In this document: in pieces, positions 34,065 through 43,267 of the stretch
Layout: each line of letters starts with the position of its first letter
Numbering within the stretch: the stretch's first letter is position 1
Assembly: GCA_963793245.1 (NCBI GenBank)
Contig: CAWBZG010000002.1
Span: 1,364,001 to 1,428,000, forward strand
DNA from: CAXBBB01 sp963793245
GTDB lineage: Bacteria > Bacteroidota > Rhodothermia > Rhodothermales > BA12
Length of the DNA stretch: 64,000 nucleotides
Direction of reading: 5' to 3'
Program-made: the position numbers and the translations under genes
The notes under the pieces: generated by a model
What the model was told of the DNA's origin: nothing
The model's input: the letters and a program-made list of their open reading frames with translations, nothing else
Databases searched by the model: none

Positions 34065-36665
34065 TCAGAGTGTGACTTCCAACTCGAACAAGGGCAAGAT
34101 CGGCAGCCCACTGCGGTCGGAGATCGAAACGCCAGTTCCGGTCGGTCGGTAGGTGCGGTCGAGCGTGTTGCGCGTGTTGAGCACGTTGTACACGTCGACG
34201 CGAAGTTGCCATGCCGCATCGACTAGGCGGAAGCGCCACGTGGCGGTCGCGTTGAGGCGCGCGTAGATGGGCAGACGCGCGTTCGGCGCTGACGGACGCA
34301 GCAGGAAATACTGCGGGTCGCCAGTGACGGGATCGGTGACGGAGAAACGACCCGTCGGCTCGGCAAACGGTTCGCCGCTTCGGACCTCGGCGCTCACGCC
34401 CAGGTCTACTTTCCCCATGCGACGATTAACGACGGTGCGGATCTGATGCGGGATGCTCTGGGCAGCAAGTTGGTACTGCTCATCGCCGCGCGTGGGGCTG
34501 AATCGCTCGCTCAAGACGCCGCTGTAAAACGCCCAGGCAGTCCATCGGCCTCGGACCAGTTCAGCCGTCGCCTCGAAGCCGAATGCGCGTCCGTCTGCAT
34601 CGGCGTACTGACCGAGCAGCGCCGCAGACGAAATGCCAGGACCGTCCAATCCGTCTTTCGTCTGCTCGGGATCGAACGGCACGAGTACATGCCGGGTCAG
34701 TCGCCCGTAGCCCTCCAGGTCGAACCGAACGCCCGGTTGAGGGCGCCATTCGAACCCGACTGCGGCAGTTCGGGCACGCGCCGGTCGCACGCCCGAGTCG
34801 GCGGGAATCCAGCGACTCGATAGCAGGTCGTAGAGGACGGAGAAGCGGTCGCGCAGGCGATGGAGGTACTGCGTCGACCGTCCGGCGCCGCTTCGCAAAG
34901 TCAGCCGGTCCGTCGCGTGGTAGGCGAGCGTCACGTTGGGATCGACGAACACGTAGGCCCCCTCCGACGACGTACTCACACGGGCGCCGCCTGCGGCCTT
35001 CCATCGATCTCCTTCCAAATCGACCTGAGCGTACGCGACCGACTCAAACGCCGTTTGCTCAACTCTGTCGCTCGTCTGCGTCGGCTCTCTCGTGGGCTGC
35101 TCCAGCCCTCCGTCCAGCCGGGAGCGGAAGCGACGAGCGGCGAGGTGAGCACCCATTCGCACGCTCACTCCCGCGCGTGGAAAGGCCTCGACGCCCAGCT
35201 TACCGCCGTACTCGTCGAGCCGGATGCGATAATCGGACGTGAGCAAGGTGCCCTCGGCGGGCCGGATGCGGCTGCTTTCCCTCGCTGAGTATGTGGAACG
35301 ATAGAGCGTCGCTGAACCGAACAGTTGCGTCGACGGCAGATATTGGTAGCGCAGGCTCTGCAACTGGTTGCCCCACCCATGGTCGATCTCGAAGAACAAG
35401 TCGGCGGGGCGCTGCCAGCTGTCGAAATCGAGCGAGAAGTCGAACGGCAGCCGCAGGTCGAGCGCGTCGCTGCCGCCATAATGGGAAAGTGAGACGCGGT
35501 GCGCAAACCCCGGTCGCCACGTCACCTTGGCCGACAAGTCGTCGAAGACGTAGCCCGTCCGCAGCGTGTCGAGCCGTCCATCGTCGCCGACGACCGGGTG
35601 CCGACGGCCCACAATCTGGTCGATAAACGAACGCCGCCCCGACAGCATGAACGAGCTTCCCCTCGTGATCGGACTTTCGATCAGGTATCGACCGCTCAGC
35701 AGTCCAAGCGCAGCCTGGGCGCGGGGCGTCTCGCGGTTGCCATCGCGCATCTCAGCGTCCAAGACAGCGGAGATGCGTCCTCCAAACTCGGCGGGATAGA
35801 TCGACCGAAAGAGGCGGACGCGGCTGAAGGTGTTGGTCTGGAACGTCGACACAAGAGAGAAGGCGTGCCACGGATGATAGACCGGCGCTCCATCGAGCAG
35901 GTAGAGATTTTCGTCCGGCTCACCACCTCTGACGACCAGTCCACCCGTCGCTTCGCCTGCGCGTTCGACGCCCGGAAGCCACGTCAGGCGCTGCAGCATA
36001 TCGGCCTCTCCGAAACTGGTCGGCAACTCGTCGAGCAGCGCGGGTGGAATGTCCGTCAAGCCCGGTTGCACTGCCGCTTCGCCTTCGACTTCCACGTCCG
36101 GCGTAAGGACCGACGACGGCGACAGGGCAACGACGTTACGAGGAGACTGTGTCAGCAGGACCGTGTCGACGACCGTGTATCCGACGTACGAAACGCGGAC
36201 CGCATGCGCGCCTGACGGTAGGTCGGCCAACGTGAACACGCCCGCCGCTGATGCCGACGTTCCTTTGCGCAGACGAGGCAGATAGACCGACGCCCCAGGC
36301 AGCACCTCGCCCGTTCGAGCATCGCGCACGAAGCCGCTCAACGTCTCGCGTGTGGGCGCATCGCGGACGGCGTCCCGTTCGGGTTCACGCGCGCGCAGCA
36401 CATACTGCCCCTGCCGCCGCCGTACGACCTGGAGAGGTAGTCCCTTCACGACGCATCCGAATGCCAAATCCAAATCGCTGCCCTGATAGCGACATGCCGT
36501 CTCGCGCCCTTCGACGAGTCGCTCGGCATACACGATGCGCACGCGCGCTTGCCGCGCCAACGTGTTCAGTGCGGCCTCAATAGGCCCCGGGGCGACACGC
36601 AGCACCTGAGCCTCCACCCCATCGGAGGCAATCAGAAATAAGAGGAGCGAGAGGACGAAGCGCAC
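34065..36665 (-). CDS. TonB-dependent receptor with STN and carboxypeptidase-regulatory domains
   Basis: An 866-residue outer-membrane receptor. After a signal peptide (MRFVLSLLLFLIASDGVEA) come a secretin/TonB short N-terminal domain (residues about 20-95, with LNTLARQARVRIVYAERLV), a carboxypeptidase-regulatory-like repeat (LSGFVRDARTGEVLPGASVYLP), the plug (MLQRLTWLPGVE, GGLVVRGGEPDENLYLLDGAPVY) and a 22-strand-type barrel to the C terminus. STN domains normally pass a signal to an anti-sigma FecR protein, but no FecR or FecI gene is nearby. The ligand is unknown. The protein ends in FELEVTL, an outer-membrane-type terminal strand. Confidence 0.93.
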   Translation of the reverse strand: MRFVLSLLLFLIASDGVEAQVLRVAPGPIEAALNTLARQARVRIVYAERLVEGRETACRYQGSDLDLAFGCVVKGLPLQVVRRRQGQYVLRAREPERDAVRDAPTRETLSGFVRDARTGEVLPGASVYLPRLRKGTSASAAGVFTLADLPSGAHAVRVSYVGYTVVDTVLLTQSPRNVVALSPSSVLTPDVEVEGEAAVQPGLTDIPPALLDELPTSFGEADMLQRLTWLPGVERAGEATGGLVVRGGEPDENLYLLDGAPVYHPWHAFSLVSTFQTNTFSRVRLFRSIYPAEFGGRISAVLDAEMRDGNRETPRAQAALGLLSGRYLIESPITRGSSFMLSGRRSFIDQIVGRRHPVVGDDGRLDTLRTGYVFDDLSAKVTWRPGFAHRVSLSHYGGSDALDLRLPFDFSLDFDSWQRPADLFFEIDHGWGNQLQSLRYQYLPSTQLFGSATLYRSTYSARESSRIRPAEGTLLTSDYRIRLDEYGGKLGVEAFPRAGVSVRMGAHLAARRFRSRLDGGLEQPTREPTQTSDRVEQTAFESVAYAQVDLEGDRWKAAGGARVSTSSEGAYVFVDPNVTLAYHATDRLTLRSGAGRSTQYLHRLRDRFSVLYDLLSSRWIPADSGVRPARARTAAVGFEWRPQPGVRFDLEGYGRLTRHVLVPFDPEQTKDGLDGPGISSAALLGQYADADGRAFGFEATAELVRGRWTAWAFYSGVLSERFSPTRGDEQYQLAAQSIPHQIRTVVNRRMGKVDLGVSAEVRSGEPFAEPTGRFSVTDPVTGDPQYFLLRPSAPNARLPIYARLNATATWRFRLVDAAWQLRVDVYNVLNTRNTLDRTYRPTGTGVSISDRSGLPILPLFELEVTL

Positions 36666-36768
36666 GAAAGCAGAAGCCGAGACTACTCAAACTACCCATC
36701 CGGCCTCTTTCGCGTTGCCAATACGGTGAGGATCGCCGCGGGCGCCCGTAGGTCATTCGCGCAGGTCC

Positions 36769-36812
36769 AAAACATGGAGACGGGACGCCAGCCTTAGCCA
36801 ACGCCCCGTCTC
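36769..36812 (-). terminator. Intrinsic terminator after the ferritin-like gene
   Basis: On the reverse strand GAGACGGGGCG pairs with CGTCCCGTCTC (one wobble) around a 14-base loop, followed by CATGTTTTGG. It lies 23 bases beyond the stop at 36835. Confidence 0.65.
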
Positions 36813-36834
36813 GCTCCCTCACCCCTCAGGGTGT

Positions 36835-37419
36835 TCAGGCGAGGCTTTCCGTAACCTCACGCGCCCATGCGGACTGCGTGCGGCGGACAGCCTCGGGACC
36901 GACCGTCGCGTCGACGGTGGCCTCGGGATTCTCCTTCACCGTCTCCTTGACAACGTAGACGGGAAGTTTCTCAGAGATCGACACCAGAAGCGGAGTCAAA
37001 TCCTTGAGGTGACGCTCAGCGAGATCGGCGATACGCGGCTCTTTGATGGTCAGACCAAACGCGGTGAAGGCGGTGTAGCCCATCGCGGCGAGGCTGAGCG
37101 CGGTGTAGTCGTCGCGTAAGTCGCGGCTGATCTCTTCGCTGCGAACCTGGTCGTAGAGTCCGGCGACGACTCCTGCTGCGGCTGTAAAGGCTTTCTTGAA
37201 GACCGATTCGGTCTTGGCATCGTAGCTCTCGGCCAGTTTGCCGAGCGCATCGAGGTGGCTTTCGAGCGTACGCTCGATTTCGATCAGCAGTGTGTTGACG
37301 TCGGGATCGGCGCGAATGGCGTCCTCGTCGCGCTGACGCTTGACGGCTTCGAGGATGTGGCGCTCCAACGCGGACTGGTCGGAGACGTGTTTCTGAATCA
37401 GGCTGAGACGGTCGCTCAT
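36835..37419 (-). CDS. All-helical protein, possibly ferritin-like
   Basis: A 194-residue soluble protein made almost wholly of predicted helices: SLIQKHVSDQSALERHILEAVKRQ, LLIEIERTLESHLDALGKLAES and DYTALSLAAMGYTAFTAFGL, then RIADLAERHLKDLTPLLVSIS. The spacing of E and H residues (HILEAV, IERTLESH, ERHL) is reminiscent of ferritin-like/DUF892 four-helix bundles, but I cannot prove metal binding. The start at MSDRL (37419) is preferred over an ATG seven codons upstream. A small palindrome lies 30 bases upstream, and the gene has its own terminator, so it is a single-gene unit. Confidence 0.6.
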   Translation of the reverse strand: MSDRLSLIQKHVSDQSALERHILEAVKRQRDEDAIRADPDVNTLLIEIERTLESHLDALGKLAESYDAKTESVFKKAFTAAAGVVAGLYDQVRSEEISRDLRDDYTALSLAAMGYTAFTAFGLTIKEPRIADLAERHLKDLTPLLVSISEKLPVYVVKETVKENPEATVDATVGPEAVRRTQSAWAREVTESLA

Positions 37420-37448
37420 AGGTATCGTGTCGTTTATCAAAGGATGCA

Positions 37449-37467
37449 GACACCGGAAGTCGGTGTC
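37449..37467. promoter_or_regulatory. Possible operator palindrome upstream of the ferritin-like gene
   Basis: GACACCG and CGGTGTC form a 7+7 palindrome around GAAGT, centred about 40 bases before the start codon at 37419. The size and position suit a repressor or activator site, but no regulator is identified. Confidence 0.3.
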
Positions 37468-37616
37468 GTTATCGGATAAACAGTTCGATCCGCAGGCAGA
37501 GCCGCATGCGTGTGAGCAAGCTGCTACGCAAGCTGTGAGGAAGCCGTAATCCCATCACAAGCTTCCCCTTGATTGGTGTCGATGAGAGTGATCGGGACAT
37601 GACCAGACACGCTCAC

Positions 37617-38870
37617 TCAATCAGAGACCGGCCCGGCGATAGCAGTGGAAATCGCGTCTGGGCGGACGTGAGCGGCGATCGCACCGTTGACCTCATCGAG
37701 CTTCAGCGCATCTATTTCGTCTGGGTAGGCGTCGAGTTGGTCGAGGTCGAAGCCCGTAGTAGCCAAGCGATGGGCTTGCGCGGCGAGTCCGCCGGTCGTC
37801 GCTAGGCCGACGGTATACGTGCCGATCAGCGTCGTTTTCTGTTGCTCCAGTTCGGCCATCGTCAGCCCCTCACGCGCCCACTCGTCGACGACCGCACGAG
37901 TCGACTGGATACCGCGCTCGATGTTCTCTTCGCTCAGCGTGACCCGAATCGACACCGCCCCACCGACGCCCTGGTCGGCGTCCGACAGACTTGCGCCGAT
38001 GCCATACGTCAGCCCCTGCTTGTCGCGGACTTCCTGCATCAGCCGGGCCGAGAAGTTGCCTCCCAGCGCAAACAACGCCACTCGGAGCGCCAGATAGTCG
38101 TCGTGTTGCCGGTCGACGACGGTCGCGTGGCCCATTTCGATGTCGGCGTTTGTTTTGTCGGCGATAAAGTGGCGGGCGATCTGGGCGCGCGTATCTGTCG
38201 GCGGCGGCAGATCGGGCGCTGCGACGTTGGCACGTCCGCCGAAGCGCAGGGCGATAGCGTCGAGATCGAGTGCGGCTACGTCACCGGCAAGGACGACCGT
38301 CAGCGGTCCCCACGTGCGGGCCTGCTCGTGATGCGCACGGACTTGATCCGCGTCGATGGTCAGCGCGCGCTCGGCGGATCGGACGAAGTCAGGCGTGTGA
38401 CGCGGATCGTCGGACGTATAGAGGAGTCGAGACAGAGCGGCGTCGGCCTGAGCGCCGGTATCGGTCGAAGCTCGCGCATAGCTGGCCGCCTTGCGCTCGG
38501 CGGCCTTGCGCACTTCCTCCGAATCTATGGCGGGCCGAGCAAGCAGATCGGCGGCGATGCCGAGCACAAACGCGGCGTCGTCGGCCAGCATTTTGCCCCG
38601 GAAGCCCATCCGCCTGCTGTCGGACGAGAACCCGAGTTGGGCACCGCGCGATTCCAAAGCGTGAGCGACAGCGTGGCGGTCCATCTGGTCCGTTCCTTTG
38701 TCGAGCACGCCCGCGAGGATATCCTGAACCAGTTCGTCGGAAGGATCGGCGAGGACGACGGGATGGGATGCCTGAACGGAGACGACGCCGGGAGCAGCCG
38801 TAGGCAGAGCGATCAGCCGGACACCCGGTGCATGGGCCTCGCGGATCGTGGAAGCAAAGTCGAGGGGCAT
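37617..38870 (-). CDS. M16 family peptidase-like subunit lacking the zinc motif
   Basis: A 417-residue M16 (pitrilysin-like) protein. The first domain has FASTIREAHAPGVRLIALPT and GVLDKGTDQMDRHAVAHALESRGAQL, where an active subunit would carry HxxEH, so it is the non-catalytic partner. The second domain has LYTSDDPRHTP and MQEVRDKQGLTYGIGASLSDAD, with the conserved R/Y pair used for substrate binding. Its ATG overlaps the stop of the catalytic subunit gene in TAATG. The two are presumed to form a heterodimer. Confidence 0.9.
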   Translation of the reverse strand: MPLDFASTIREAHAPGVRLIALPTAAPGVVSVQASHPVVLADPSDELVQDILAGVLDKGTDQMDRHAVAHALESRGAQLGFSSDSRRMGFRGKMLADDAAFVLGIAADLLARPAIDSEEVRKAAERKAASYARASTDTGAQADAALSRLLYTSDDPRHTPDFVRSAERALTIDADQVRAHHEQARTWGPLTVVLAGDVAALDLDAIALRFGGRANVAAPDLPPPTDTRAQIARHFIADKTNADIEMGHATVVDRQHDDYLALRVALFALGGNFSARLMQEVRDKQGLTYGIGASLSDADQGVGGAVSIRVTLSEENIERGIQSTRAVVDEWAREGLTMAELEQQKTTLIGTYTVGLATTGGLAAQAHRLATTGFDLDQLDAYPDEIDALKLDEVNGAIAAHVRPDAISTAIAGPVSD

Positions 38871-40171
38871 TAGCTGGAAAAGTGCAAGCCGACGGTGCGC
38901 GTGTCGGCAGTGAAGTAGGATTGGGCGACGCGCTGCACGTCGGCGGGTGTGACGGCTTGAGCGCGGTCGAGCGAATCGGTGAACAGCGTCCAATCGCCCG
39001 CGGCGATCGCTTCGTTTAGACTACTCGCGGCAGCGTAAACGCCGTCTCGGGCGTAGGCGTCGTGCGCACGGTACAAACCCAACGCACGGTCGAGTTCGTC
39101 CTGAGACACCCCGTCCGCAATCACGCGATCAACCTCGGCATAGATCGCCGCCTCGACCTCCGCGTGTGTCTTTCCGGGCGTCAGCATCGCGAGAATGGAG
39201 AACAGAGCCGGATCGCGAAACGACGGAGCCGAAGCCGAAGCGTGAGTCACCAGTCCGGTGTCGACGAGAGCGTTGTACAGTCGGCTGCTCTTGCCCATGC
39301 CTAAAACGACCGAGAGCAGTTCGAGGGCAGCAGCGTCGGCGTGGGTGGCCTCGGGCGCTTTCCACGCGCAGATCAAGTGATCGACGGCTCCGGCCTGCTT
39401 CACGACGACACGCCGCTCGCCCCGCTGATCGGGTTCGCGCGTCACATTGGACGGAATTGGATGCGGCGCCGAGGGAATCGACCCAAACCGCTCGTCGACC
39501 AGTTGGAGCGCATCTTGGGTGGAGACGCCGCCGATTACGCTGACGGTCGCGTTGCCGGGCCAGTAGTAGGTGTCGTAGAAACCACGCAGCTTGTCGGGTG
39601 TGATCGCCTCGACGTCGCTACGCCAGCCGATCGTCGGGTGGCCGTAGGGATGAGCGGGAAACGCCGCTGACCAGACGTGGTGGTAGAGGTTGCGAAAGGC
39701 CTCATTTTGCCCCCTGTCGAGTTCGTTGAGAATCACCGTCTTCTCGCTCGCGACGGCGTCGTCTTCGAGCAGAACGCCGCGCATCCGATCGGCCTCGATG
39801 TCGGCGGCGAGCGGCAGGTGATCAGTTGGCAAGACGGCGAAGTAGTTGGTGCGGTCAAGCCACGTCGTCGCGTTGATCTGCGCGCCGACGGACTGGAGCA
39901 CTTGAAAGACGCTGGTCTGGTGCCGCGCGTGGTAGCGCTCCGTCCCTTTGAACATCAGGTGTTCGAGGAAGTGCGTCGCCCCAGTCAGCCCGGCGCCTTC
40001 GTTGCGGCTGCCGACGCCATAAGTCACCATCAGGCACGCCACCGGAGCCGACGGCTGTTCGAGGACGAGAACTTGGAGATCGTTGGCGCGATGTCGGTAG
40101 GCGTGAATCCCCGCGCGAGTTTCGAGATACTCGAATGCGTTGTGGGCTGGGGTCGGGTCGGAGCGTTCCAT
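38870..40171 (-). CDS. M16 family zinc peptidase, catalytic subunit
   Basis: A 433-residue M16B-type metallopeptidase. The inverted zinc motif HFLEHLMFKGT is at about residue 75, with the distal Glu in EKTVILNELDRGQNEAF. Domain 2 carries MGKSSRLYNALVDTGLVTHASASA. There is no signal peptide, so it is probably cytoplasmic. The ATG at 40171 is selected because the upstream ORF extension is arginine/serine-rich and unlike the family. It is coupled to the non-catalytic M16 gene through a TAATG overlap, a classic two-subunit arrangement. Confidence 0.93.
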   Translation of the reverse strand: MERSDPTPAHNAFEYLETRAGIHAYRHRANDLQVLVLEQPSAPVACLMVTYGVGSRNEGAGLTGATHFLEHLMFKGTERYHARHQTSVFQVLQSVGAQINATTWLDRTNYFAVLPTDHLPLAADIEADRMRGVLLEDDAVASEKTVILNELDRGQNEAFRNLYHHVWSAAFPAHPYGHPTIGWRSDVEAITPDKLRGFYDTYYWPGNATVSVIGGVSTQDALQLVDERFGSIPSAPHPIPSNVTREPDQRGERRVVVKQAGAVDHLICAWKAPEATHADAAALELLSVVLGMGKSSRLYNALVDTGLVTHASASAPSFRDPALFSILAMLTPGKTHAEVEAAIYAEVDRVIADGVSQDELDRALGLYRAHDAYARDGVYAAASSLNEAIAAGDWTLFTDSLDRAQAVTPADVQRVAQSYFTADTRTVGLHFSS

Positions 40172-40243
40172 AGAAAGTCGATGAGCGGAAGACGCTAACG
40201 CCACTCTCCCCCTACCGTTCGCCAGCGTACGCCCCGCGCTTGA

Positions 40244-40259
40244 ACGGTTGTGCAACCGT
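40244..40259. promoter_or_regulatory. Palindrome between divergent M16 and MerC genes
   Basis: ACGGTT and AACCGT flank GTGC in the 151-base divergent spacer, 64 bases before the MerC-like start. It could be an operator or a small hairpin; no regulator gene is adjacent. Confidence 0.3.
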
Positions 40260-40322
40260 GCCGATACGTGAAGGACTCTGGATTGCGGAACCGAACGCTC
40301 GTTCCCGATCTTATCCGATGCT

Positions 40323-40769
40323 ATGCCGCACATTTCCCCAACCACCGCTCCACGCTTCGCTCTCTGGGCCGACCGCCTGGGCATCGGTGCGTCGGTGCTG
40401 TGCCTGATTCACTGCCTCGCGCTCCCCTTCGCCCTGACGCTGTTCGCTGGCTGGGGCGGATCGGACCATGGCAGTTTCCACCTGCTCGCTGCGCTGACGA
40501 CGCTTCCTATTGCTATCGCCGCTGGCTGGCCCGGTTACCGCGTCCACCGCAAGCGGCACGTCGTGGCCCTGTTCGTCGCAGGTGGTCTCCTGATTGCCGG
40601 TGCGCTACCTGCCGAAGCTTGGCTCGGACACGCGGGACACATCGGCCTGACGGTTGCCGGAAGCCTTCTGCTCGTCGTCGGTCACGTGCGCAACTGGACG
40701 CTGCGCGAGCGGTGCTCCGCCCATATCCTGCCGCACCACGCCGACCACTGCGACCACGACGCCTCGTGA
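40323..40769 (+). CDS. MerC domain membrane protein
   Basis: A 148-residue membrane protein with four hydrophobic segments and the MerC pattern: DRLGIGASVLCLIHCLALPFAL, in which the Cys/His/Cys-containing LCLIHCLALP of helix 1 is the metal-binding site, then AALTTLPIAIAAGWPGYRVHRKRHV. It ends in a His/Cys-rich tail (HILPHHADHCDHD). MerC proteins move mercury or other thiophilic metals across the inner membrane. No mer genes are nearby, so the physiological metal is unknown. Confidence 0.85.
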   Translation: MPHISPTTAPRFALWADRLGIGASVLCLIHCLALPFALTLFAGWGGSDHGSFHLLAALTTLPIAIAAGWPGYRVHRKRHVVALFVAGGLLIAGALPAEAWLGHAGHIGLTVAGSLLLVVGHVRNWTLRERCSAHILPHHADHCDHDAS

Positions 40770-40809
40770 CGCGGGCGGCGCTGAGCTTCCTGTTTAGCGC
40801 CCTCACGGT

Positions 40810-41410
40810 ATGAATCCCGATGCATCTGCCTCACTCCCACGTGGTGCATCGCCCTTCTGGGGGTTTGGCTCGCCATCGCATCGGTCATCGGGTGGAGCGG
40901 AGCGCTGATCGGTGCTCCAGCGTTCGTAATCGGCGTGACGAATGCGACGCTGGAGCACGTGGCGGTTGTGGCCGGCCATCGCTCCGTAATTGGGCGCTGT
41001 CCGTCCCGACTCGACATCTTGTGCTCTTCCACTCGACCCGGATGGTCGGCATCGCGTTTCTGGTGCTGCACGCGCGGGGCGAACTGGCCGACGATTTCGC
41101 ACTCTGGGCAGGCTGGGGTGATATCGCGGTCGCCGTTTCCGCGCTTTTCGTTGCTTACTTCGCCTGCCCGCCGATCACGTCAGGTAGGAAATGGACGGTC
41201 GGCTTGTGGAACGCAGTCGGGCTGGTCGACATCGTGCTTGTCGTGGCGACAGCGCTGCGGCTGGGATCCGTCGACATCCTGCAGGTCGCCGCCATCGCAC
41301 GCTTTCCGATGAGCCTGCTGCCTACGTTTCTGGTGCCGCTCATTATCGCAACGCACGTACTGATTTTCGTGCGACTGACGAGAGATCAGTCTCCGGCGAC
41401 AGCGAGTTGA
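40810..41410 (+). pseudogene. Membrane protein gene broken by two apparent frameshifts
   Basis: A single membrane protein can be followed through three frames. It starts at ATG 40810 (MNPDASASLPR), continues from about 40842 one frame back (WCIALLGVWLAIASVIGWSG ... FVIGVTNATLEHVAV), then from about 40975 in the frame that ends at 41410 (RNWALSVPTRHLVLFHSTRMVGIAFLVLHARG onward). Each hydrophobic helix is lost if one frame is read through. Both shifts correspond to a missing base. The last frame alone gives a 130-residue protein with four helices (RMVGIAFLVLHARG, AVAVSALFVAYFAC, GLVDIVLVVATAL, LVPLIIATHVLIF). No family recognised. Confidence 0.6.
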
Positions 41411-41781
41411 AACAGCGCCGTATCGGTGTGCTGGCGCACGTGGATCGCCTTTCCGTCCTTCATCGTCCAGACGTGAGCGAAGGGAATGTTGATGACGTTG
41501 CCGTTCGCCTTGTAGCGACCTCCATAGTGGCCAACGGCGACGAGTAGGTCACCCCCACCGTCGACTATGTGGTCGATCGCGGCGGAGAAGTGGTCCCACC
41601 GGGTTGCGAGCGGCACGAATACGCCGTCAACGACACCCTCTGGAGTTGTGTACTCACCGCCGTACGGGTGGCCTTCGGCTTCGGACCAGACGACTTTCTC
41701 AGCGAACGTAGCGAGAACAGCGGGCACATCGCCACGGCCAAAGGCTTCATAGGCGGAGCGGACGGTTTCGGCGTTGGTCAT
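41386..41781 (-). CDS. SnoaL/NTF2-like protein
   Basis: A 131-residue alpha+beta-barrel of the NTF2/SnoaL superfamily: AETVRSAYEAFGRGDVPAVLATFAEKVVWSEAEG, a curved sheet (LLVAVGHYGGRYKANGN), then FAHVWTMKDGKAIHVRQHTDTA. These domains act as small isomerases, dehydratases or ligand binders; the residues here do not point to one reaction. The start at MTNAETV (41781) begins the first helix. The 3' end overlaps the membrane gene on the opposite strand by 25 bases. Confidence 0.85.
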   Translation of the reverse strand: MTNAETVRSAYEAFGRGDVPAVLATFAEKVVWSEAEGHPYGGEYTTPEGVVDGVFVPLATRWDHFSAAIDHIVDGGGDLLVAVGHYGGRYKANGNVINIPFAHVWTMKDGKAIHVRQHTDTALFQLAVAGD

Positions 41782-41839
41782 AGAGCAGAGTGGAGACGAA
41801 CGATAGGGGCGCTGCCGAGCGGCGGGCGAACGGAGCAAA

Positions 41840-43144
41840 CTACTTCTGCCGGATCACGATACCCATCGGAACACCTTCGAACCCGAACGCGGCGCGGACT
41901 TTGTTTTCCAGGTAGCGTTTGTAGCTATCGCCGACGCCTTTGGGATGGTTGGCGAAGAACGCGAACGTAGGCGGCTCGGTGCGGACCTGTGTTGCGAACT
42001 TGATGCGGACAGCGGCTCCCCGGTACGTCGGCGGATGGTGAGCAGCGAACGCGGCCTGGACGACCTCGTTGAGCTTACTCGTCGAGATGCGCTTTTTGCG
42101 TTCGTCGCCGATCGTCGTTGCCAGTTCGAGAACCTTACCAACGCGCTGTCCGGTCGTCGCCGATATGAACTGGATCGGGACGTAGCTCAGCGTTTGCAGG
42201 CGCTCGCGGATGTTCTTGGCATAGTCGCGTGGCGTATTGGTGTCTTTGTCGGGCAGCAGGTCCCACTTGTTAACCAGAATGCCCAGTCCCTTGCGGTGCG
42301 TCTCGGCGTCTTTAAGGACTTTAATGTCCTGGGCTTCCAATCCGGTCGTCGCGTCGATGAGGAGCAGCGCCACGTCGCAGCTTTCGATCGCGCGCTGGGT
42401 GCGGAGCGTGGAGTAAAACTCGATGTTTTCGTGTACGCGCGACCTACGACGTAGACCGGCGGTGTCGACCAAAACCAGATCGCGGTCGTGCCACGTGAGC
42501 GGAGCGTCGATGCTGTCGCGCGTCGTCCCGGCCACGTCGGTGACGATGGTGCGTTCCTCTCCCAAGAGCGCGTTGGTGAGCGACGATTTGCCCACGTTGG
42601 GGCGACCGATTAGCGCGATGCGTAGCGCGCCGGTGTCCTCAGGCTCGACTTCAGCTGGCAGCACTTTGACCAATTCGTCGAGCAGTTCGCCCGTTCCGCT
42701 GCCGTTGATCGACGAGAGCGGATACGGCTCGCCCAGACCGAACGCGTAAAACTCCATCGCATCCAGACGGCGTGTCGCATTGTCGGCTTTGTTGGCGACG
42801 ACGAACGTCGGCGTGTCGCTCTTGCGCAAGATGCTAGCGAGCCGGTCGTCCAAGTCGGTCGTGCCCGTCGTCACGTCGACGATGAACAGGACGGCGTCGG
42901 CTTCGGCGAGTGCGATGTCGACCTGCTCGCGGATCGCTTCCTCGAACTGATCCGACGATCCCTGAACGTACCCGCCCGTGTCGACCACGTTGAAGGCGAC
43001 GCCATTCCACTCGGCATCACCGTATACGCGGTCGCGCGTGACGCCCGGCTCGTCGTGGACGATGCTCTGGCGAGACTCGGTCAAGCGGTTGAAAAACGTG
43101 CTCTTCCCCACATTGGGGCGGCCGACGATGGCGACGAGAGGCAT
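41840..43144 (-). CDS. der: Ribosome biogenesis GTPase Der
   Basis: A 434-residue double-Era GTPase that assists 50S ribosome assembly. Two P-loops, GRPNVGKST near residue 8 and GRPNVGKSS near 180, are each followed by the switch/DTGG-DTAG (VVDTGGYV, LVDTAGLRR) and NKxD (NKAD, NKWD) motifs. A C-terminal KH-like domain follows (LNEVVQAAFAAHHPPTYRGAAVRIKFATQV). The length and order are normal for Der (EngA). It is divergent from the SCO gene. Confidence 0.97.
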   Translation of the reverse strand: MPLVAIVGRPNVGKSTFFNRLTESRQSIVHDEPGVTRDRVYGDAEWNGVAFNVVDTGGYVQGSSDQFEEAIREQVDIALAEADAVLFIVDVTTGTTDLDDRLASILRKSDTPTFVVANKADNATRRLDAMEFYAFGLGEPYPLSSINGSGTGELLDELVKVLPAEVEPEDTGALRIALIGRPNVGKSSLTNALLGEERTIVTDVAGTTRDSIDAPLTWHDRDLVLVDTAGLRRRSRVHENIEFYSTLRTQRAIESCDVALLLIDATTGLEAQDIKVLKDAETHRKGLGILVNKWDLLPDKDTNTPRDYAKNIRERLQTLSYVPIQFISATTGQRVGKVLELATTIGDERKKRISTSKLNEVVQAAFAAHHPPTYRGAAVRIKFATQVRTEPPTFAFFANHPKGVGDSYKRYLENKVRAAFGFEGVPMGIVIRQK

Positions 43145-43267
43145 AGCATTGGAGTTCTAAGTCCGTCAGACTACGCACAACACGTGGATAGAGTGCGGGA
43201 GATGCGAGGAAAACGGAATCGCCGCGCCCCATTCCGCGTACGTCCCTACTCCCAACACGCCTAGTCG

